Shown here: piece by piece, positions 50,330 to 62,657 of the stretch
Numbering within the stretch: position 1 is the first letter of the stretch
Layout: each line of letters starts with the position of its first letter
Assembly (NCBI GenBank): GCA_013368445.1
Contig: JAACJO010000002.1
Span: forward strand, 2,728,001-2,792,000
Reading direction: 5' to 3'
Origin: Leucocoprinus leucothites
Taxonomy: Eukaryota > Basidiomycota > Agaricomycetes > Agaricales > Agaricaceae
Length of the DNA: 64,000 nucleotides
Position numbers and translations under genes: made by a program
Notes under the pieces: model-generated
Databases searched by the model: none
What the model saw: only the letters and a program-made list of their open reading frames with translations
What the model was told of the DNA's origin: nothing

Positions 50330-52620
50330 CTCGCCAACCGATGCGCCAAAATTTTCCTCGGGGCACTCAGAGCATCACCAGTAGTCCCCGATAAATTCTC
50401 TGCTTCCTCTTCTCCCACTCCTTCTAGCACACCGATGCCTTAAACTCCTCACATCTGCTGACAAATGAGCCCACGCTGGCGTTAACACATTTATCTATGC
50501 TGGAACTTGAGTTGACGTATGGATGACATGTGAGTGCATGTGCGGAGCGGTAAGAGTCAACATGAATGCAGAGGGCATTCACGCCTCTCGCTCGGTGCTC
50601 GCTATCACTGTCGCTGCCTTGTGTAACGTGAAGCGGGATTCGGAGGATTTGTAACAGTACTAATATGAGCATGAGGAGTGCGTCGGATGATACGGGAGTT
50701 GGTTTACGTGACTGTGGTGCTAGATGTGATGTCTAGTGTGGGTGTGGGTGAGGGAAACAATAGAGCTTGAAGGTGCAGCGGGTGCTGGTGACGTTGTTTC
50801 GAGAGCGGGAGCGGGCGCTGAGGGGAATTCGGACGTGTGGTGAGTGATAGGGGTGATAAGATGGACCGGAAGCAGCTGGGGCCGAAGCAGGTCGAGAGCT
50901 CTCGCAGATGACAAGAGTGAGTTTCGTGGATTGTCGCTGTGGCAGCCACGTCTGCAGAAGCCTCTCTTACAGCCTCTTTTTCCGACTTGATGAGTGCAGC
51001 TTGTTCGGGTAATATTAAGCGCACAGGAGGCAGCTTGGACAACTCGTCTACAACTCGCCCTTTGACCACATATATTAACTCACCCACGACGATTTGACGA
51101 CCATCTGGTGATACCCTGGTCTTTGCCTTTGGTGTATGCACAGGATCCGGCTTATGCCACTCTGTAAAATGTTCCATCACCGCTCATCGTCAGCACAAGT
51201 CATAAGATGGAGATGAAGATGAACGCACTGGCACCACACACCTTCACGTCTTCAACCCCAGCTTTCGACTCATTCTCAGTGACGATATCCAAGTGCTCGA
51301 GCGTGAGGTCTAAGGGGTTGGGTGCTGCGATCCGGTTCGATAGCGTCGAGTTGTGCGAGGAGTCGTCCATTTGTAGCTGGGTATATGACCTAGTTATACA
51401 CTTGTCAGATAGTGGCGAATATTGGGAGAAGCAGGACGCACCGATCATAGAATAATGAATACACGGTTCTACGAGTTTTTTATACTCTGGATTCTCACTT
51501 CAGACTCCCCCTATATTCCCGTCCTCCAGTAACACTAGCACTGCCACCGCCCAAATCGACCCTCAGATAAATCATAATCCTCCAGCTGCGCGTAAAAACC
51601 CGCACAAAATCAACCGTGTCCTTGAACTGCCCAACCTCCATCTGATTAACAATCCACTTCTCTTTCTCCTTCTTACTCCCACCCCCGCTCCTACCATTAC
51701 ATGCACATCTCCTATACCATTACAATTTCCAGTATCATGAGATTGTGTTGATGGTAAGAGACCCCGTATTGAAGCCGTCCACGAAGCCGTAGCCAACACA
51801 GGCTGCAATGCCGGTGAGGGTGCAGGCCCAGGTGCGGGGATAGAAGGTCGACTCCCGAAATGAGGCGAGCGGATTTGAAATCCTCGAATGCAAGGAAGAT
51901 GCACTCGAGGTGGTAGTATTCAATGTGACACTATCTCTATCGATACTAGATATCGGCCGTGTGCCAGGTCGTGATGGGAGCGGTGGCTTTGGCGCTGGAG
52001 GTTCTGGTGGGAGAGGAAGAGTAGTTTGAGATGTGAATAGCGGAAAGCCTGCGAGGAGGGATTTGGATGTTGGGAGAGGAGGCAGCTTTCGGAGGGCTGA
52101 GTTGCGAGTAGTTACATCTTGGATATCAGCGAAGGGAGATGAGGAGGGGTGCACATTTGAAGTGGATGTTATTGTATTCCTGTTCAAAAATTCTCGTTAG
52201 TAGATCGGAGGAATGAGCGGCTAGGGTATTTGATACTGACCCGTGCATCATCCCGCGTAGACTTGAAACCGCGACTGTTGGCGTAAGTTTCGAGCTCAAA
52301 TACGAGTTAGAATCGCAAAACGCATATTATCTTTGAAAAATTCGGGCATAAGTCTATCCCGCAACGAGAGTGGCTCCATAAGCAACAGCACAATCACCTA
52401 TAATGCGCTCTCAGCGTCCATAACGTACTCTTGCAGCGAAAAGACACACCTTCTCAGAAGCTATCGCATCCCAAATCCCTGCTCAAACCCTGCAGTCCCA
52501 CTCTCACCCACAGTCCTCTTCAACATCGCCCATCTAGCACTCATTCCCCACCAGGCATGTCTGGCTCAATGCTCTGAGCTTCAGCCTTCGCATTCGTCAA
52601 CTTCAATCTACTCGTAGCAT
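50330..52620 (-). pseudogene. Relic of a VPS9-domain (Rab5 GEF-like) gene, U5-U6 spacer (best preserved)
   Basis: Blocks in order: MEPLSLRDRLMPEFF-like near 52,380; Pro-rich APKPPLPSRPGTRP at about 51,990; SNRIAAPNPLDLTLEHLDIV at about 51,310; a long frame 50704-51180 with VDELSKLPPVRL and then IKSEKEAVREASAD; TPVSSDALLMLILVLL near 50,670; a shifted frame with TNPPNPASRYTRQRQ; and LDALAGEVK at about 50,310. The order fits a fungal VPS9-domain protein. Frameshifts between the last blocks are shared with the 19-kb relic. No single open frame covers the catalytic core, so it cannot make an exchange factor. Assignment from remembered motifs, not a search. Confidence 0.6.
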
Positions 52621-52949
52621 CACCTCCCAAAGCAGGTTGGTGTAGGGCAAACAAGATTTCCGGGTATTGTAGTTGGAGGCACGGCTGCTTGACTGGAGTC
52701 TATAGCCGGAGAAGGTGTTCCACAGGTGCATAGAGTGCAGGGCTTGTGGCTATCTGTGTGAAGGTGAACAAGAAGTCGACTGGTGGAGAAGAATTATAGA
52801 CCAAGAGGATACGTCAGTGATTCCCCAACAACGGCGGCTGGCTATAGCCAAGTGCCTGAGGTTCAGTATAAAGGCCAAATAAAATTGGAAGACAACTTCG
52901 GACTCAGACAGTTGACGCGAGGGCAGAGCAAAGGAGCACTCAGGGGCGT

Positions 52950-53435
52950 GTTAGTGATGGGTCTGATGCCAGGCTCAATAAAAATAAATCCGTCAGTCTA
53001 TTTCCCCGACCTCTGATTGCAACACCTAAAATAGAGTCGACCACTTCATCGGTTGTTCAACCTCTTTCGCTTTCCTACACTCCTATCCGGCAAATACGTT
53101 CACGCGCCTCCATGTGCGCTCACAACCAGTATAATTCAATCCGGACCTGGACATCTGGGTCAGCCAGTTCTATGCTAGGATTCATTCGACTGATGTCTTT
53201 TTCAGGGGCTCGAAGAACATAGAACAAAGTTCTCCGCTTCGAACTTAAAAGCTTTCTAGTACTTAAACCAAGCGTGACCACTGCCCCATCAGGTATCGAC
53301 GTCAAAACTGATAATTTCAGTAGATTTCCTACTGCGCTCGCAAGCAGCGAGGACTACTAGTACAAAGTAAAATCCCAAACTTTACCGTAATCTATTGATC
53401 ACCCAACAGCCTGTGTTCGTGTTGTGTACTCATAG
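52950..53435. other. 3' flank of U6; no gene seen
   Basis: Near-copy of 21,100-21,585. No supported gene. Confidence 0.5.
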
Positions 53436-56400
53436 CTACTCTTTGTCAATGCACTCCTCCCATTCCCTCCCGTATTTGAATCTACTAAAATTCAGCTTCG
53501 TCAACGTCGCCTCTAGTATGGTGATATTCCTCGGCCGCCACAGTCCCTCTCTGTGCTCGACTGGAACCCAAAAGAGTAACGAGTCGCTACCCTCTTCCTT
53601 AACCCATCCATCTTCAATGAGAGATTGATCTCCAAAATCTCCAATGCCCCCAACCGGTTCCTGTGCCCGCCCACTACAGAGACCACGGGTATCCCAAAGT
53701 CTGACTATCAAAGATTCACCCCAATGTGTGGACGCCAGTTTATCTCCATCTGGCGACATGAAGATATTGATTGCTTGCCTTAGATCATATCCGCGCCAAG
53801 GTCCAGCAACCCTTTGTCCAGTGTGAATATCCCAGACCCATATTGCACCATCTTGCGGGGATACAAAACGAATGAGACAGTCATCAGGTGAAATTGATAA
53901 CAATTTTGGCCAGCTACGACTGAACGGAGAACTTGGAATTTCACCGGCTTCAAAAGGTCCCGCGATCTCTGTCCATGTTTTTGTCTCCCATACTCGTATT
54001 TGAAGCGATTCCTCTGTGTGGTCGGGCACTGATGCAAAAAGTCGTCCACTGGGCGAGAATGTTGCCCATCCATCCTCGCAGGAAATCTCTGGCCCTAAAG
54101 CAGCTGAGTCGAACAGGGCATGAGGAGCGAACTGTTCCTCTATAGAGTTTCGGTGGTGGAAATGAAAGGTAGTAACGTTGGATGTGTCCTCGAGTCTTAT
54201 AAGAGCAGTCAAGGTATCGGGCGAAAGCACAAGCCGTGACCGGGTGGTCTCCGGGAATACTAGAGTCGCTGTAGTACATGGCTCATCAAGCACATCAACT
54301 CCCCAAATGCGCACCACATGCTTCTCCTCTTCACCCCGCGATGAGCTATGCAGAACCAATCGATTGTCGCTCGAAGCAAAGAAGAAATAGAAGAATTTTT
54401 CTTCGGGAGCGCAAGTTACGACTAGATGACGGTGGTTCATTCCGGTACCTACTTCCCATACGTTGATCGCAATAGGTTTTTTGTGTATGCACTGAAGGGA
54501 TGCTAGATATCTACCATCACCAGAGAAGGAAATCTCGGTGCTCTCGGTTCGGATAGGGTAATTAAGGTTTATAGGTTCGCCTGTAGTCGTGTTGAAAAGC
54601 TTGATCTCGTTTTTGTAGCTCACCGCCAATGTCCCACCACAAGGTGAAAACACTGGCGTTGTCAATCTGTCCAGGCGCTTTGGGTCGTCATCAGTGGCGA
54701 GATCAATGACAGGTGAGACCTGTGTGTGGCACCGATAATCCCACATCCTGATAGTCCCATCGTCATACCCAAGCACAATTTTTCTGCCATTGCGTGATGG
54801 AGAGCAGGACCATACCCCCGTTGGTTGCTCGCCACAATAGACTACATCGCCTGTGGTAGCATCAAAGATTTTTGTCAACACTGTGCCGTGAACACCAATA
54901 GCCAAGCCATTGTAACCACACGAATATAATACACAATGTCCAAAGGCCGGACCCAGTGAAATGGCGGGCCTGGCCAGAGTATAGGTGTCCATCCTCCAGA
55001 TGTGTGCTAAACAGACGCGATCTGGTATGCGGGCCGCAGCCAGTAGGAATTTCCCATCTGTGGAGAATGCCAAAGACCTCGAAGACTCTTCATCGATGGC
55101 ATTCTGCTCAACCACAACTCTAGGAGGCCTTTCTGTCAAATCCCATACTCTCAGTGGAGGAGCCGGATGGCTATCACTCCATGAGGCAAGGAAATGCGCA
55201 TCCGGTGACAATAAACAAGCATAGCCTGATGCGGGGAGATCAAGTAGGATGTGTGCCGGGGTGCCAATACTTGCGTCCCACAACCGGACACGGCAACGAG
55301 AATCATAATTGGCATAGCGGGTTGCAATGCAATCGGATATGGAAACGATCATATGGCCATCTTTGGAATAGACAGCGGATATAATCCTCTCTAATGTGTC
55401 ACCATGGAGGGGAGAGAAGCCAGGCCCGTGCGAAAACCCTCCGAAACAAAGGTGTTCCTTGCCACTTTCTACATCCCAAATCACCATCCCTCCTTCTCCA
55501 TATGTAGCTACGAGGTACTTCCCATCGGGACTGAAGGCAAGGCTGAATGCCAGGTGGTGACCCATATATGAAATAAGTGGACCTGAGATTAAAATCCCCG
55601 TTTCAGAATCCCAGATACATATCTCACCAACCAGATCCACAGATGCAAATATCTTCTCATCCGGAGAAAGGGCAATGGCATTAACGCGCATTCTATGGTG
55701 CTCTGAAACAAAAACACACGATGACCAGTAACTCGGTTTGCCTGTATCGAGTGCGAGGAGTTGAGGGAATCTGGCTAGGAAATATTTCGCAACCAGCGAT
55801 TCTTCGGGAGCAAAGGGGAGGGCAGAGAGGTAAATGTGTGGGGCACTTTGTATGATGGGAATGGTGAACGCCGTGACGAATCGGAGGGCATCACGAATGA
55901 ACTCAGTGAGACCTCTATCCCTCGCCTATGTAAAGAGCGTCGGAAGTGTGATGCAAGGAAGCAGACAGAGTACGCACGGCGATCCAATCAACGACCATCC
56001 TCAGGCTTGGCACCACCAGGTGCATCTCCTTCAGCAGGCTCATTGCTTCGAGCCAGTATAGCAGCTTCTCCTTGAACACCACCCTCACGTCGTTCATCAA
56101 GCGCTCGTCAAATGGTGTGTGACAAAGATGCTCAGCCACAAAACAGCTCGCATACGAGAGGAGTGGCGGGATCCCGGTCTTGACCTTGGTTTCAATATCA
56201 GGCACGTCCGCGTTCTTCAGACTCGATGTCTCCAGGCCGCAGATGTTGAAGCGTAGCCGCTTCGACATCGTGGTCAGGCATAGGGTAGAGAGTTGGCGTT
56301 GCTGTTCCGCTTCCTTGATGGCGAACTCGTCCGGGCATTCCGGAGAGAGGAGGAAATCGACGAATGATTGATGGATAAAACGGAGGGTAGCGCCCTGGTC

Positions 56401-58161
56401 AATGACAGACCGCAGGCCGTTACGAATGTATTCCAGCATCGAGCCAGTCACCACAGGGCTGATCGCAGTGAACTCAGAATCATGAAATGGACGTTGAGCA
56501 AAAACCATTGCACCAACAACACACTTGAATGCTTCCATCTGCTTTCCACGAAGGTTCTTGAACGAAATCCTGAGGACATTCGCATACAAAGCGTAAAGCG
56601 ATCCTTCTTCACCGCCGAGCCCAAGTCCGGCCTCAATGTCCTCAAGCTGCGACTGGGGTTCGCCAGCTTCAATAAAGCTAGCAATGGTCGTGGCCCAGAT
56701 GAAGACACCCGCTGCACGTTTAGCCAAATGATTGGCTGTCTGGTGGGCCCAGTCCACAGGTAATTCGGAGTATGCACTCGCAATATCCCTGAGGCGATCT
56801 TCAAGGTACTTGCGGATATCGCCGGAAGCTTCATCGGTGGTGATGGAAATGTGGATGTGAGTGCTAAGGGGTGAAATGCGACGCTTGATATCATCTTCTT
56901 CCCTGCTGGTAACCACGAGCTTGAAGTTCTTAGGGAGTTCCGAGTGCCATTGATCAAGCGTCTTCAATAGAGCTTTGCGGTCATTCGACCGAGGTCCCTC
57001 CAGGCCACCACATTCATCGACAGCATCGATGACAACCACCACAGGCTGACGTAGCTCAACGCCACTCAATTCACCCCCGCTTAAGCCAGATAATGGCTCG
57101 ACGATGAGGGAAGTGAAAAGGGAGCCGACGTTGGGAGTGTTGATATCGAGGGTTTCATCATCAATGCGCTTCAGCAAAGGTTGACGTGCGAACGAGTGCA
57201 AACGAACGAGATCCCAAGCGACGCGACGCCAGAGAGCTGTTGTTGTGGTGACGGTCGGTTTGGCACGGTCGAACACGAAATACGACAGTAATTCACCTCG
57301 CTTCCGCAGTCGGGATACGATGGTGGATGCTAGGGTAGACTTGCCCACGCCAGGGAAGCCTTTGATCCATATGAGATTGGTGCCCTCGCTGTCGCGAATC
57401 CTGGCGTCAACGTCTGATAAAATTCCAACCCGGGTGTCTTGCATGCATTCGTTCGCTAGGGGAATAAACTCGAGACCTTCCACGAGTGCCCTCTTCAGCT
57501 TCTGACCATCTGGTATAATGACGATAAGTAAAGGAGCTCTGGGAGAATCACACAAAACATACCTTGAGATTCGGTAAAGGACAGTATTTGTGTGTCAGAA
57601 CCCGGATTGACTTCGATGAACGTTGAATTATTGATCTGGAAATCCCTTGCATACGGGAAGAAACTGGACACATTTTCTGACGTCACAAGCTTGTCTCAAG
57701 ATGCATGTGAACAATGATGAATAAATACCACTTACGATTTTCCTTTCCAGTGCCCTGAATATGGCTGGCCGAGGTTATTGCGCTGTTCAATACATGAGAA
57801 CGAGAAGAATCGCGGCTCTCCCGCGGCGCTATTCCCGATTTTAAGCATAAATGATTACCTGACAAAAGGACTCTGAGAGACGCACCGGAGATTCCGTAGA
57901 CGGAAATATTGGTATTACCAGTATCCCTGGCTCGTTCGGAGGTCGTAGTTGGGGCTTCATCGATTAGATTCCTAGAGCGCTGACTCTCTGTGTCATGAGG
58001 AACCTGTTCATTAATCCGAAGACTGATGGTATCAGCAGAAGAGCTGGGCACATCTTCTGATACCAAAGAGACATTTCAGCAAATTTCCAGATCCAAGATA
58101 GAACGCTACGCACGATGTTGGTTCCTAGCAAGGCCGCCATGTGTTTGGTCTGTCGCAGCCA
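53436..58161 (-). CDS. NACHT-WD40 STAND (NLR-like) protein U6, core intact
   Basis: The only copy whose NACHT exon (55978-57509, 1,532 nt) and WD40 exon (53436-55925, 829 codons plus stop) are both undamaged. They are joined by the phase-0 intron 55926-55977; the upstream intron is 57510-57562 (GTATGT donor). P-loop GFPGVGKST; Walker B reads DAVDEC rather than DAADEC. The WD40 part has about 14 blades (IWDSETG, IWDVESG, VWETKTW, VWDIHTG, LWDTRGL) and ends WEECIDKE. The linker exon ends with a perfect GTAAGT donor after GKEN. The first exon, conserved in U4, carries an 8-nt insertion and a stop here, so I place the start provisionally at the in-frame ATG 58,161. Likely a cytosolic self/non-self sensor that oligomerises on ligand binding; the ligand is unknown and no effector domain was recognised at the N-terminus. 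Confidence 0.88.
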
Positions 58162-58319
58162 TCGCCACACTCTTCGACGCAAGTGCTTGGGGAGGATGAC
58201 TCTTCGGTCGCGCTATTTCCAACAATTGTGAGAACGGGTGGCTGACGGAATGAGGAAAAGCACGTACTTGATCTCCCATCGGAAGATGTTCTGGCACTAG
58301 TACCTTTAGATGGCACTAT

Positions 58320-58530
58320 GGCTCGGGTTTTACTACGGATCCAATCCTTTGCACTGTAAGTTGGTTATCCATGACTCAAAGTAAAAAAGTGCACACCATA
58401 GCGGTTTGTGGTGAGAATAGCTGTTAATGATACTCCACAGCTAGCGCTTGCATCCGAGTCATGGCTTGACCAATATTAGCAATTATGTCACGTTTCCTCT
58501 CTGATCAATATCCCAGCACGTGTTTATTAT
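58320..58530 (-). pseudogene. Broken first exon and upstream region of U6
   Basis: Homologous to U4 exons 1-2 and the start of its upstream block. After the second exon (AKDWIRSKTR) the first exon ends at 58,397, but relative to U4 it has 8 extra nt and a TAG in the frame that leads into exon 2. The conserved cccagcacgtgtttatta follows at about 58,511. Confidence 0.6.
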
Positions 58531-58579
58531 TAAGTATTAAGGTGTTTAAGTACCGCACTGGTCGACCACTGTCAGTTGC

Positions 58580-58745
58580 ATCCTCGATGCCATCATACCC
58601 CAAGTTCGCCTTGGCCTCCGTCTTCATGCCGCACAAGGGACGAATCCTCGAATATGAAGATCTACCACGACCCAACGACTGTCATTGCAAGCAAAACAGC
58701 CACGCCCTCTATTATGGACAAACCTTCTACCCAAATGCTAAGTGT
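58580..58745 (+). repeat. Truncated spacer element C, copy 6, marking the right end of the array
   Basis: Contains cgccttggcctccgtcttca, caagggacgaatcctcgaat and attatggacaaacc, matching the other C elements, then homology stops abruptly at about 58,740. Everything to the right is single-copy within this window. Confidence 0.7.
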
Positions 58746-59428
58746 TTGCGCGTTTTTCGTTGGGCTTCCCCCCAGGCATCCAACGCGATGCGGAACGCTA
58801 GATGGGGAATCCTGACACGGTCGAGGGTTCTTTCAGGAAAGGATCGCGTCAGTGACTTCATGGACACGGAAGCTGAATACTGCAGGATTGCACACACCTA
58901 CAGGTCATCTCGTAGAAAACCAACGATATCTACACCTCCTTAAACGGTAGCTCATGTACGAAGTATCTTCATGTTGCAACTAGTGAAATATGCTCCGTTT
59001 CCCTGGTAAGGCGTCAAAAATCTGTCATGAACACACAGAGTCAGCATTATGCGATATGAACAGAAAAAATAGGCTCGCCCATGATCACAACCTCGATCCA
59101 GGCCAATGGAACACATATTGCATTTGCCATACGGAAGCATTCAAATCTTGGGACTCCGATCAATTCCCACCACGTGATCTGAGATCTCCCAAGTCCTTAC
59201 CAGTCTGGCTACTTGAACTTAGTACACCGACTGGGTCAATGTCCGCAGAGACAGTTCCCCCAGAAAAGTCTATGACCGAGCTCCGGCAAAACAGGGAGCG
59301 CTCACATCTACTAGATGTTCATCGCAACGCCATGTTCGTTTTGACGCAGAAGGACAGGCCAATTCCTAGGTGAGCTCATCCAACGCCACTATCTAGTTGT
59401 TCATTCAGAACTCAAAGACCAGGGGATC
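58746..59428 (+). other. Single-copy region with open stretch, status unclear
   Basis: A plus-strand frame 58990-59373 (SMTELRQNRERSHLLDVH) ends near a GTGAGC donor-like site at about 59,371, followed by cattcag near 59,408. Joining it to the next gene leaves the frames out of phase by one base. It could be an upstream exon of the 59,429 gene in a damaged or misread form. Confidence 0.3.
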
Positions 59429-60203
59429 ATGTCGCGTCTCTATAGCCTTCAAGAAATGAAAGATGACCTTGAAAAAGATGAACTCACATCTATCAAAGAA
59501 CGGATTGCGAATGCGAAAGTGAATCATAGAGCTAATCTTGAACGAATCTACGCAGCTCATGCGGAAGACTATCTTGATGACCAACGACTGAGACGCGAGT
59601 CAAGGGGAGAATATATTCAGGGGCAGTTTGATGGAGAGAGTATGAGCAGTAAACTGGCTGAATGGTCAGAGAAACGCGATGTGGGTTACTTCATCCCTTC
59701 GTCTTCTATTCTTATTGACGCCGATTATCGTCATTCCCCTAGCCCCTTGCTTCCATAGATCATCACTATGAAGCATCTCTCAAGCGCTCCGTAGCAGCAG
59801 AATGTGCACGATATGCCTCTGTCATTGTCGATCTCTCCGCAAAGAAGTACGAGATTGAACAGAGACTGGAGGAAGAACGTCGACAGCGAGACGCTGCTTT
59901 CCCTTTGACATTGGAGGAGTTTCATTCAAAACCCAGGGATATACAAATACGGGTTGCGAATTTCTTGAGCTCTGATGGTATAAAAAGGGAGAAGATGATG
60001 TCTGAGTTTGGGTGGGCGTGGAGACAGGTTACTCCGCTGATTCGTGAGTTTGAAACGAACGTGAGTGCATTGATTAATGTTACGTGAAATTTCTACGATA
60101 GACTTACTTTTTCCGTTTATTTTTGTAGGAGGAATTTCAGAACGAAGTTTCGATACTGCTTGAAACGTTGGAATCGAGAGATCCGAGGCGAAGAGGCCAA
60201 TAA
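59429..60203 (+). CDS. Hypothetical helical protein, three exons
   Basis: Proposed exons 59429-59684, 59759-60060 and 60129-60203 give 210 residues. Introns are 74 nt (GTTACT..CATAG) and 68 nt (GTGAGT..TTGTAG, with CTTAC upstream of the acceptor), and both joins keep frame. The protein is charged and helix-prone throughout: an N-terminal region (EMKDDLEKDELTSIKERIAN), a middle coiled-coil-like stretch (SAKKYEIEQRLEEERRQRDA) and a conserved-looking block near residues 130-185 with VANFLSSDGIKREKMMSEFG. I do not recognise the family. It is unrelated to the NLR array. An alternative third-exon frame reads on for about 45 residues to a stop near 60,276 but is not reachable with the splice sites seen. 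Confidence 0.55.
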
Positions 60204-62657
60204 AGTCATCACTTCCTGTGATGAGTATCCGATTGGCATCAACTCGCTCTGGTACTACTTGCCCAATGGCTTATGAAAAGTCACATCGAACGCCTCCCGT
60301 TTATATTATGCTCCTCCAGGATTGATCGAGGGGGGCTTGTGGCTAGAGATACGCCTCGCTCTAGGGGGTGCCGGCCGCATTCCCTTCCTGACTTTGCTGA
60401 CATCACCGGGATCCTTGCCCTTCCTATTGGAAATCTGTACCACGGCCCATATGGTCGTTGATGCTTGCCCGCTCAAGGAGAATGATTTAGATGGTTGTCT
60501 CCTATTCCATGCAATTCTGCGGACTCAACAGTAATTTGATATTCAAAGTTCGTGCGGGACGTTAGTGTCACACCACACTCATCTCTGCCTACATTATTTC
60601 GACCGTCCCGAATTTGCTATTGTCCTGCTTGTGGTTGTAATAAAGAACCATGTCACGACACATTGGATTTGGGGCGCCGAGCAGTGGTCAATACTCAACG
60701 CTCAATGCTTAAACGCTCATATTCACCACTTTTAAGAGGAGGAAAAACAAACTGCCTTCGCTGCCCGCAGCTATCTATATGCCCTAGCGGCTGCTAGCAA
60801 TAACTTGCAACGGGCGCTTGGGCATGTTGGTAGGGTCGTTTTGTTTGATCCCGAACCGTCATTCGCCATAAGATTCAACTCCATGATTTCTTCTTTCGTG
60901 CAGCGGCACTGAATCCAGTAGCTAGAGTATAATGGTCATGTACAAGTAGTGTGTGTCCGCGACTACACCCGCGGACTACCGGAATGATACAGCCAGTCGG
61001 AATAGCCCCCGACCGAGCTGAGATCAGACAGTGGTACCTTGTTCTGATTGCCCGTTGAGCTCGCCTAGGGTCCCAATTTTCTGGAGGTTAAAATTTAGAT
61101 CATTTAAGGAATAGGTGTCTGGTGGATTTGATGGTCGACAGTTTACTGAGCTCGACGTCGAGCTGGCTTTCGACCGAGCTGCCAGGCACGTATCTACATT
61201 TTCACATCATTCGTTTGTTTCTTGCCTATCATGACATGCTCATCACCCATGTGCTTGTGAGAAGTAACTTAGAGATCTAACGTCAAAGAAACGCCGTGTT
61301 CGGGTTCCCTAGATATACAATCTGAGAACGATAAATACCGCCGTGTACTTGGCAGCTTCAAGTTTCTCATGAGAAAGCCTGGTGAACCCACGAAGCTCGA
61401 AAAGTACAAAGGCGCTTGGAGCCCACCGAGCATCATTTCCACGGACTTCGAATGATTGATTCGTTCATAGAGAAACCGGCATAGTGCGGACATGGGCAAA
61501 CACAGCAAAGATAAGGAAATTATAGTTGAAATTTAGGCTTTCTCGGGCGTGATATACTTTCATGAAAGTTGGGGGATCGACTTCATCTTAGTCGAATTTG
61601 AAAATCAACCAACATGTTATCGCCGGGCGGTATTTCAGCCACTTTCGATGTTGTAGGTCCCCAGCAAAGGCGATAAGTGTCTATATATAATTCGAGGGTT
61701 CTAAGGTTTGATGTCGCTTAAACTGCAGTTGACAGAGGAGATAAGGAAGCTGAGTGCACCTGCAGTCCTCTGAAGACACCTGTGCTACATAACTCCAATG
61801 TTCAGCGAGCCTTTTATCTCAAAGTAATTATTTATTATTCTTACCCTGAGCCTGTATATACCGTTATCGATATCTAGGACCCACTCCGAATCAACTCCGA
61901 ATGGGGAACGGCCATGCAAGTGGTCGGGGCATCAACCGTGAGAAAATGCTTATCTTTCTGCTTCTGCCTGTTACGTCACACTAAAAATGGCCCATCCCCC
62001 ACCACTACAACAATCGAGATATCTTTTCTGTCCTTGATTGGCGGGCCCGCTGTTTCTGAAGCGATGGTTTTATACTCCCCGATGAAAAGGTGCTATCTAC
62101 TCCGAGGTTCCAGACCACTAGGGAAGAAGTCCTTTGTAGGCACTGAAAGAAGTCTAGGCTCGGGTACATCTCGGTACACGATGCTAATGAACGCGTCTTG
62201 GGAGGGTGTTGAACTACATTGCGTGGGTTCACACCACTGCTGTTCACTGAAACGGCAAAAGGCGACTTTTTGACAAGTTCTGACGTGTTTTGGCACATTG
62301 AACTTGATGCTTCGAGACGCTCTGGAATGGTCACAAGAGGCATGTGTTCTTTCATCCTATCCAACAAAATCACGCTGACGGTTTAATTGATCATGCATGC
62401 CAGTTTTCCAGGTCAGGGCACATGCCAAACGGACATACATAAGTCTATTCCTGGTACCCCATCGAGCATATGCTCTTGGCGCTTTTGCCTTTAGGACTGG
62501 ACAAGTTAAGCCTAGCCAATACCCGCGTCACAGGTCATTTCCACCCTCTTTCGTTTTCACTTCCACTCAGTTTCACTCACAATTCCTATTACGGTAGCCG
62601 ATCGTACGACTCAGCTCTATCCACTCTTTTGAGCCCTGATCTCCTTTCTTCCATCTA
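60204..62657. other. About 2.4 kb with no convincing gene
   Basis: Only short frames overlapping on both strands (for example 60273-60534, 61269-61508, 61914-62373). No splice-supported coding chain, RNA gene or repeat was recognised. The last 100 bases before 62,658 are pyrimidine-rich (ctctatccactcttttgagc; ctcctttcttccatct), typical of a fungal leader. Confidence 0.5.

Noticed and set aside
1..58180. C-to-T repeat-induced mutation as the cause of decay
   Set aside because: The lesions found in the NLR cores are indels; I saw no excess of transition-type stops in the open frames. A proper dinucleotide index was not computed.
60273..60534. Continuation of the 59,429 gene into a Gly/Leu-rich frame
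   Set aside because: The frame is not reachable with visible splice sites and has no clear end structure.
61914..62373. Overlapping open frames of about 120 codons on both strands
   Set aside because: No splice-supported context, no recognisable domain, and mutual overlap; likely chance.
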